From assembly GCA_039208045.1 (NCBI GenBank), contig JBCCRH010000061.1:1-19357 (forward strand): a stretch of DNA of 19,357 nucleotides. The letters run 5' to 3'. This DNA is from JBCCRH01 sp039208045 (lineage in GTDB: Bacteria; Bacteroidota; Bacteroidia; Chitinophagales; Saprospiraceae). The translations under genes and the position numbers were made by a program. Below are positions 13,799-19,357 of the stretch, piece by piece (the first letter of the stretch is position 1; each line of letters opens with the position of its first letter). The notes beneath the pieces were generated by a model. The model ran no database searches. It saw only the letters and a list, made by a program, of their open reading frames with translations, and was not told the DNA's origin.

Positions 13799-16272
13799 TT
13801 AAAGTCAGCAGGAACGGTCAGTTTGATCTGCTTATCCTCCACCGTGTAATTGATGATTTTTCCATCCACGTTTAATTGACTCGGCAAGGCACCCAGACCA
13901 ATGATAGATAGCTTGAAGTTTTTCAGGCTACCTTTAAACTGGCCTTCCTCGGTTTGATGGATAGTGTAAGTACCTCGATGAAGTGCTGAGGTGAGCGTTC
14001 GTAGGCTATATGCTTCTTTCAAATACTGATAACCTTCGCCTGCATCTTGGTAGATATGACTTGTTCCATTACCCACGAAGCAGTTCAAATCAACCGTTTC
14101 TATCGCTTTTTCTCCCACATATTGCTGTATGGGATATAATGGGATAATGCTTCCTGCTTTTGCGTAAAGCGGCACTTTATCAGGTGTTACCTGGGCTAGT
14201 ACCAGGTCACCTCCAGAGTGCTTGGTTCCGGCATAGTAATCGTACCATTCCCCCTTCGGTAAATACAGGGCTTGTTCTTTACAGTTTTCACGCAAAATAG
14301 GCACTACTAGTAGGTCTTCGCCGAAGATAAATTCCTGTTCGCGCTCGTGCATTCTAGGGTCTGTCTGATCATAAAAAGCGAGGCTTTTGATGACGGGATG
14401 GCCAAACTGAATCATTCGCCAAAAGGCGGTGTATAAATAGGGGAGTAGCTGGTAGCGAAATTCGATGGCTTTGCGTGCTAATGCGGTATTCTCTTCGCCG
14501 AACGACCAAGGCTCTTGATCTCTTCGATCAAATAGTTCGGTCATGCGAACGGTATCAGCATCTACCTCTGAAGCGCCATCCACATTACTTCCCATACTAT
14601 GTACTCGGAAGAGCGGGTGAAAAATACCGAGCTGTAACCATCGTACAAGTAACTCACCAGTAGGATCACCAGCAAAGCCACCAATATCTGTTCCTACGAA
14701 AGAGAAGCCACTGATACTCAAACGCTGGCACTGAATATTCGCTAAACGCAAATGCTCCCAAGTTGCAAAGTTGTCACCCGTCCAGATGGCCGCGTATCGT
14801 TGTCCACCACTAAAAGTCGCTCTGGTGAGCAAAAAGGGGCGCTTATTAGGCTTTTGGACTTTGAGCCCTTCATACGTAGCCCGCGACATCTGCATGCCGT
14901 AAATATTGTGCGCCCGCGCATGGTCACCTTGCTCGCCATCCATATCGTGCCGAACTTCATTAGGAAAGGTCATATGATTGACCTTGAAAACGGCGGGCTC
15001 GTTCATATCATTCCAAAAACCACTCACTCCATTTTCTACATATAGATCATAGTATAGGCCTTTCCACCATTCGCGCACTTCAGGCTTGGTGTAGTCTGGG
15101 AAAACACAAGCTGCTGGCCACACTGGCCCTATCATCATTTCCCCCGAAAAGCGGCGGCAAAACATATCTTTCTCTGTGCCTTCTTTATAAACATGGTATT
15201 CAGGATCAACTTTGATCCCTGGATCGATCATCACGATGGTCTGAAAGCCCTCTGCGGCCAGATCGTCGATTAGTTTGGTGGGTTGTGGAAACAGCTCACT
15301 ATCCCAAGTGAAGCAACGATAGCCATCCATATAATCAATATCCAAGTAGATAGCATCGCAAGGAATTTGATGCTTGCGGAAATCAGCCGCCAATTCGCGT
15401 ACGCGCGACTCCGGATAGTAGCTCCACCGGCATTGGTGATAACCTAAGGCCCATAAGGGGGGTAATTCGGGTACCCCCGTCAGCTGCATATATTGCTGTG
15501 CTACTTCTAATAGGGTAGGTCCGTAAATAAAGAAATAATCTAATTCTCCATTGGTCGCTCCAAAGGTCAACTCTTGAATTCGTTCGCTATCAAAATCAAA
15601 GTAGGAGCGATGGGTGTTGTGGAAAAAGATGCCATAAGCAATGCCATCAATCAGACCATAATAGAATGGGATGGAGCGATATAAGGGATCAGATTCAGCA
15701 CTGAAGCCAAAGGCATCTGTATTCCAGTTTTGTAGCTTTTGCCCTCTGAGATTCAAGGCACCAGACTTATCTCCAAGGCCATAGAATAGCTCTCCTTTTG
15801 GTGCTTTCTTGGTGAGTTGGATGGAGGTAGTCCCCTTCAAGATAGTCGAATACTGGTAGAAAGGCTTCGCATCTTCACTGATGAGTTGCCCATCCTCAGT
15901 GTAAATTTTGAGTCGAAGGTCCGTATTGCTAATGTATACTTGCAAGTCTGTTGTACTCAGTACGTTCTCAGAACGCTGTTGTACCAATTCTTTTGCACTT
16001 AGCTTAAAATCTGCATTTTCTGCGAGGACATAGGAAAAATCACGCTCAAACACACCACTGTAGGTATAGCGAAACCGAATAATTTTATCACTAACCAACT
16101 GCGCTTTCATCCGCATGCCGTTGGCAGAAGTAAAAACTACACTATCGCCATCCTGCGTAATCGTCTTGACCTGATCGGGTGATTTTTCAAAATAGACATC
16201 AGGAAAGCGATTGGTGCCTAGTGCAAATTCGTTAGAAATAGGCTGTTCGGGTGTCTGTTCGTTGTTTTCCAT
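13774..16272 (-). CDS. Glycoside hydrolase family 31 alpha-glucosidase
   Basis: The protein has 832 residues and no signal peptide, so it should act in the cytoplasm on imported oligosaccharides. A beta-sandwich N-terminal domain (about 1-245) is followed by the (beta/alpha)8 barrel with GYHQCRWSYY (near 275), DIDYMDGYRCFTW, the nucleophile D422 in GFWNDMNEP and the acid/base D500 in WTGDN. The second signature GTDIGGFAGDPTGEL and FHPLFRVHS follow. C-terminal beta domains end at the sequence FKELNIQFN. All catalytic residues are present. The start codon overlaps the glpD stop by one base (TAATG), so the two are translationally coupled. The stop codon lies in a duplicated segment. The family also holds alpha-xylosidases and alpha-glucan lyases; alpha-glucosidase is the most likely call. 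Confidence 0.95.
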   Translation of the reverse strand: MENNEQTPEQPISNEFALGTNRFPDVYFEKSPDQVKTITQDGDSVVFTSANGMRMKAQLVSDKIIRFRYTYSGVFERDFSYVLAENADFKLSAKELVQQRSENVLSTTDLQVYISNTDLRLKIYTEDGQLISEDAKPFYQYSTILKGTTSIQLTKKAPKGELFYGLGDKSGALNLRGQKLQNWNTDAFGFSAESDPLYRSIPFYYGLIDGIAYGIFFHNTHRSYFDFDSERIQELTFGATNGELDYFFIYGPTLLEVAQQYMQLTGVPELPPLWALGYHQCRWSYYPESRVRELAADFRKHQIPCDAIYLDIDYMDGYRCFTWDSELFPQPTKLIDDLAAEGFQTIVMIDPGIKVDPEYHVYKEGTEKDMFCRRFSGEMMIGPVWPAACVFPDYTKPEVREWWKGLYYDLYVENGVSGFWNDMNEPAVFKVNHMTFPNEVRHDMDGEQGDHARAHNIYGMQMSRATYEGLKVQKPNKRPFLLTRATFSGGQRYAAIWTGDNFATWEHLRLANIQCQRLSISGFSFVGTDIGGFAGDPTGELLVRWLQLGIFHPLFRVHSMGSNVDGASEVDADTVRMTELFDRRDQEPWSFGEENTALARKAIEFRYQLLPYLYTAFWRMIQFGHPVIKSLAFYDQTDPRMHEREQEFIFGEDLLVVPILRENCKEQALYLPKGEWYDYYAGTKHSGGDLVLAQVTPDKVPLYAKAGSIIPLYPIQQYVGEKAIETVDLNCFVGNGTSHIYQDAGEGYQYLKEAYSLRTLTSALHRGTYTIHQTEEGQFKGSLKNFKLSIIGLGALPSQLNVDGKIINYTVEDKQIKLTVPADFKELNIQFN

Positions 16273-17942
16273 TAGGATGCAGTTTGTGCTAGTGATTCGG
16301 ATACAAAATGCGCATGCTCGTGTAAAATGTGCTCGATCTTATTTTTCTCTGCGCGCACCTCTTGTTCTGACCAACCAAAGTACTGCTTAAATACGGAAAG
16401 TACCTCATCTAGTGCGGGCAAGATGCTGGGCAAATCAAAGTACAAACGGCCTGAGCGGCGATTCAAAAAGTCCATGGGCTGGATAACTAACTCGTGCTCA
16501 ATACCAAATAATAATTCTGCTTTAATCAATCCGATTGGCCCTGACCAGCTATTTCTTGATAGCACATCGAGGATTGCATCAGTTTGTTTGCCATAATTAT
16601 GCACTAAATAATTGGCTAGGCGTTGCTCCAATTCAAAGGTAGACAGTCGATCTGCCACTGTTTTGGTATAGGCTTCTACTTCTTTTGCGCCAGCAAAAGG
16701 GCCTCCACTTAATGGTATTTTTTGCGTAAAGCAATCTTTTAGATCTACATCGCTCTGCGATTCATAGCGTTTTACGACTCGATCAACAATACGCTCCGCC
16801 ATTTTACGATAGCCAGTAAGCTTTCCGCCTGCTATGGAGAGCAGCCCAGATTCCGCCTCAAAAATTTCGTCTTTGCGAGACATTTCCGAAGCTGATTTTC
16901 CTTCTTCATGGATGAGTGGACGAAGTCCAGCCCAGCTCGACTCCACATCTTCGCGCGTCAATTTAGCTTCTGGAAACATTGCATTGACTCCTTCTAGCAG
17001 GTAATCTACATCTTCTAGGTATACGGGAATATTATTGATATCTCCTTTATAAGGGGTATCTGTGGTACCGATATAGGTAACGCGCTGCCTTGGAATAGCA
17101 AATAGCATCCGCCCATCTGACACATCAAAATAGACCGATTGCTTTACCGGTAATCGATCGTGAGGTACAACGATATGTACACCTTTGGAGAGGAATAAAC
17201 GCTTGCCACTGAGCGAGCCATCCTTTTTGCGTAAGTTATCTACCCAAGGCCCAGCGGCACTAATTACGTACTGCGTATCAATAGTAAAGGTGGTACCTTC
17301 TAGTATATCTTCGCACTGAACGCTTCTTATTTTACCTTTTTCATAATTGAAATCTACAGCCTTAATATAGTTGAGGCTCACAGCGCCATAATCTGCTGCC
17401 GTCTTTATGTTTTCAATGGTCAGCCGTGCATCATCTGTACGATATTCCGCATAATAGCCACTGCCAGTGAGAATATCATCTCGCAAGAGGGGTTCTTTTT
17501 GCTGCGTCTTTTTCTTGTCGAGCATTCGGCGCTTGTCATCACCCGTTACCCCTGCTAGCAGATCATATACCCAAAGGCCAATAGAGGTAGCAAAGCCACC
17601 GTAAGTGCCTCCTTTCACTAGAGGTAAAAGCATCTTTTCTGATTTAACCAAGTGCGGTGCCAAGCGATGAACAGTTGCTCGTTCCTTACCTACTTCACGA
17701 ACCAGCTGTACTTCTAGCTGCTTCAAATAGCGCAGCCCACCATGGATTAGCTTAGTAGATTTACTGCTGGTGCCCGATGCAAAATCTCTTTTCTCAATGA
17801 GTGCCACTTTTAACCCTCTCGAAGCAGCATCGAGTGCAATTCCTGCACCGGTAATGCCTCCTCCAATGACTAGCAAGTCATAGGTAGTATTAGAAAGTTG
17901 TTCGATAGCTTTTGCACGGTTCAGGGCAGATAAAATGTTCAT
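16272..17942 (-). CDS. glpD: Aerobic glycerol-3-phosphate dehydrogenase (FAD-dependent)
   Basis: It oxidises sn-glycerol 3-phosphate to dihydroxyacetone phosphate and passes electrons to the respiratory chain. The protein has 556 residues from the start MNILSALNRAKAIEQL at 17942; the longer ORF from 18008 adds 22 residues unlike the family. The N-terminal FAD fold shows VIGGGITGAGIALDAASRG (25-43), then EKRDFASGTSSKSTKLIHGG (50-69), GPWVDNL and the later IGTTDTPY and GGKLTGYRKMAE segments. A C-terminal cap (about 410-556) with the DAO_C fold completes it. It is the first gene of a two-gene unit with GH31 and is divergent from the PfkB kinase. Whether the coupling means that the GH31 substrate yields glycerol is inference. 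Confidence 0.96.
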   Translation of the reverse strand: MNILSALNRAKAIEQLSNTTYDLLVIGGGITGAGIALDAASRGLKVALIEKRDFASGTSSKSTKLIHGGLRYLKQLEVQLVREVGKERATVHRLAPHLVKSEKMLLPLVKGGTYGGFATSIGLWVYDLLAGVTGDDKRRMLDKKKTQQKEPLLRDDILTGSGYYAEYRTDDARLTIENIKTAADYGAVSLNYIKAVDFNYEKGKIRSVQCEDILEGTTFTIDTQYVISAAGPWVDNLRKKDGSLSGKRLFLSKGVHIVVPHDRLPVKQSVYFDVSDGRMLFAIPRQRVTYIGTTDTPYKGDINNIPVYLEDVDYLLEGVNAMFPEAKLTREDVESSWAGLRPLIHEEGKSASEMSRKDEIFEAESGLLSIAGGKLTGYRKMAERIVDRVVKRYESQSDVDLKDCFTQKIPLSGGPFAGAKEVEAYTKTVADRLSTFELEQRLANYLVHNYGKQTDAILDVLSRNSWSGPIGLIKAELLFGIEHELVIQPMDFLNRRSGRLYFDLPSILPALDEVLSVFKQYFGWSEQEVRAEKNKIEHILHEHAHFVSESLAQTAS

Positions 17943-18000
17943 TGATAATAGTTTACTATTGTTTAGTAGTGGAAAATCCCTATTTTGATTACAGAAAAAC

Positions 18001-18030
18001 AGCCTCAAAGTTTGCTAAAGGCAAGAGGCT
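18001..18030. repeat. Inverted repeat in the glpD/pfkB divergent gap
   Basis: Arms AGCCTC (18001-18006) and GAGGCT (18025-18030) enclose an inner stem TTGC/GCAA with a left-side bulge. It lies in the 152-base gap between divergent glpD and the kinase, so it may be a leader hairpin or an operator. No convincing TAnnTTTG box was found in this gap; TAAGTTTT at 18059-18066 is the nearest match on the plus strand. Confidence 0.3.
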
Positions 18031-18094
18031 ATCATTTTTCTTCGTGTTAAAATTACAATAAGTTTTAGTTGCTTCAAATACCACCACTTAGATT

Positions 18095-19039
18095 ATGGAA
18101 GATAAAATGCCCAAAACCGTTGACATCGTATCCGTTGGCGAACTCTTAATTGATTTTATAAGCACGGATTTTGCGGAACGCCTAGAAGAAGCCTCCAATT
18201 TTAAACGCTTATTTGGCGGAAGCCCTGCTAATATGTGCATGAATATGGCCCGATTAGGTAACAACGCAGTGCTAGTCAGTACGGTAGGGGAGGACGAGCT
18301 TGGCAATTATCTCATTGCTGAAGTGGAGTCATTGGGTGTGGATTGCTCTTATATGGGACGCGCGCATCAGCCAACTACCCTGATCTTGGTGACGCGCTCC
18401 AAGGAGGTCTCTAAATTTGAGGCTTACCGAGGTGCTGATGCGCAAATTTTAGCTACGCAGTTGCCAGATACGCTGCTTAAGCAAACTCGCCTTTTCCACA
18501 CGACTTGTTTTGGCTTAAGCCTAGCACCTGCCCAACATACTATTATAAATGCTGCCCAACGAGCTAGTCAATTGGGTGTACAGTTGAGTATTGATGCCAA
18601 CTATGCGCAGAAAATTTGGCCTGACCGAAAACGAGCACAAGAAGTGGTAAAATCCTACTGTGGCTATGGAGCTTTGGTAAAAATGAGTGAGGTAGACTGG
18701 GAACGACTGTACGAGTCTCCTTTGAAAGAGCCCAGTGAAGCAGCAGCTTTCTTACTCAGCCTGGGGGCAAAAGAGGTATGCCTAACCTTAGGAAGTGAAG
18801 GGTGCTATGTGGCAACAGAGCAAGAAGCCCACTTCTTAGAAGCGCGCCAAGTAGAAGTGAAAGATACAACAGGCGCAGGCGATGCCTTCTGGTCAGGGTA
18901 TTTGACTGCTTGGCTGGATGATTGCAGTCTATTGGAGCGTGCGATGGCCGGAAGGCGTATGGCAGAGCGGAAGTTGGGGCATTTTGGGGCGCTGCCCCAA
19001 AAAGTACCGCGTGCAGACATTTACGAAGATTTCAAATAA
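18095..19039 (+). CDS. PfkB-family carbohydrate kinase (fructokinase-like)
   Basis: The protein has 314 residues and should be cytoplasmic. It has SVGELLIDF at 13-21, the substrate-binding FGGSPANMCMNMARLG (40-55) and the C-terminal ATP-site signature DTTGAGDAF (257-265) with the catalytic base D263. A beta-clasp lid segment lies around 85-120 (THQP-like PTTLILVTR, FEAYRGADA). Closest in pattern are fructokinases and 5-dehydro-2-deoxygluconokinase; the sugar cannot be fixed by eye. Start at 18095 with M5 (18107) as an alternative. It is divergent from the glpD-GH31 unit, so a common sugar pathway is plausible. Confidence 0.92.
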   Translation: MEDKMPKTVDIVSVGELLIDFISTDFAERLEEASNFKRLFGGSPANMCMNMARLGNNAVLVSTVGEDELGNYLIAEVESLGVDCSYMGRAHQPTTLILVTRSKEVSKFEAYRGADAQILATQLPDTLLKQTRLFHTTCFGLSLAPAQHTIINAAQRASQLGVQLSIDANYAQKIWPDRKRAQEVVKSYCGYGALVKMSEVDWERLYESPLKEPSEAAAFLLSLGAKEVCLTLGSEGCYVATEQEAHFLEARQVEVKDTTGAGDAFWSGYLTAWLDDCSLLERAMAGRRMAERKLGHFGALPQKVPRADIYEDFK

Positions 19040-19057
19040 GTTAGCGTGCGAAATGCC

Positions 19058-19065
19058 TACTTTTG
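19058..19065 (+). promoter_or_regulatory. Candidate -7 box for the last gene (TACTTTTG)
   Basis: This is an exact TAnnTTTG match 29 bases upstream of the ATG at 19095 and 18 bases after the kinase stop. No clear -33 TTG is visible. It suggests that the last gene has its own promoter. Confidence 0.45.
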
Positions 19066-19094
19066 GGTATTATTCGTCAAAGCATCAAATTAGT

Positions 19095-19357
19095 ATGAGA
19101 GCCCTTATTATCCCAATGGTAATAATGCTGAGTTTAGCCGCCTGCCATTTGTCCAAACCAACTCCCAATCAAGCCGACCCACCAATTTCTACTGAGTCAG
19201 AATCTGAGCCAGACTATGTTGCAGGACAGGTATTAGTACTTCTGAAACCAGCAGCAGCAGCAAAAGAATTAGCAATGGCACATGAGGATATTGGCATGCA
19301 AATGAAAGGCCGGTCGAGTCGATCGCAAAACCAATGGATATTTACGTATGATGCTGA
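19095..19357 (+). CDS. Lipoprotein, N-terminal fragment; possible protease propeptide
   Basis: 87 codons are present and the frame is open to the window end. The signal MRALIIPMVIMLSLAAC ends in a standard lipobox with lipidated C17, followed by a Pro/Ser/Glu linker (about 18-42). The next stretch, DYVAGQVLVLLKPAAAAKEL followed by a helix and NQWIFTYDA, resembles the inhibitory prodomain that opens many secreted subtilisin-like proteases (a segment of the type VPGEVLVKLKP). The catalytic part would lie beyond the window, so the function is a guess. Confidence 0.7.
   Translation, partial: MRALIIPMVIMLSLAACHLSKPTPNQADPPISTESESEPDYVAGQVLVLLKPAAAAKELAMAHEDIGMQMKGRSSRSQNQWIFTYDA

Noticed and set aside
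14752..15045. 97-codon plus-strand frame opposite GH31
   Set aside because: It is antisense to the catalytic region of GH31 and has no recognisable domain.
17943..18008. Upstream start for glpD
   Set aside because: The 22 added residues do not fit the family N-terminus; MNILSALNRAKAIEQL is the natural start.

Overview
The window looks like a chromosomal segment of a member of the Bacteroidota, probably the Saprospiria/Lewinella side, although the exact genus is inference. The reasons are four. Promoter -7 boxes fit TAnnTTTG. Most genes have A-rich leaders and no Shine-Dalgarno. Lipoproteins and DUF families such as DUF6438 are typical of the phylum. YidC has the long periplasmic domain and poly-lysine tail found there. 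No phage, IS element, CRISPR array, tRNA or rRNA was seen; this is mostly core and lineage-specific chromosome.

Layout. 1-3182 (minus): ffh (SRP54) followed by the N-terminal 578 codons of an exported M16 zinc peptidase, with short GCGAAGC-bearing repeats between them. 3456-5457 (plus): two membrane-anchored proteins, one with a degenerate and an intact OmpA-like domain and one with a coiled coil plus two tandem helix-hairpin-helix domains, closed by a strong terminator. 5458-7924 (plus): a three-gene unit of unknown role, made of an orphan protein, an alpha/beta-hydrolase that has lost its nucleophile and catalytic histidine, and a lipoprotein. 8047-9270 (plus): a class I aminotransferase whose putative promoter lies upstream of a terminator-like hairpin. 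It converges on, and overlaps, a DUF3293 gene. 9775-12256 (plus): yidC and a DUF6438 lipoprotein, one base apart. 12267-13145 (minus) and 13224-13628 (plus): a membrane-spanning winged-helix regulator divergent from a DoxX-family membrane protein. 13774-17942 (minus): glpD and a GH31 alpha-glucosidase overlapping by one base (TAATG), divergent from a PfkB sugar kinase at 18095-19039. 19095 to the end: the N-terminus of a lipoprotein that may be a secreted protease precursor.

How the genes fit together. Ffh and YidC serve membrane-protein targeting and insertion. GH31, GlpD and the PfkB kinase suggest use of an alpha-glucoside or glycerol-linked sugar in the cytoplasm. The OmpA/HhH pair and the inactive-hydrolase operon are the parts least explained by known systems. 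Several annotated starts were moved downstream from the longest ORF because the upstream extension falls in a promoter, a hairpin or a neighbouring gene.
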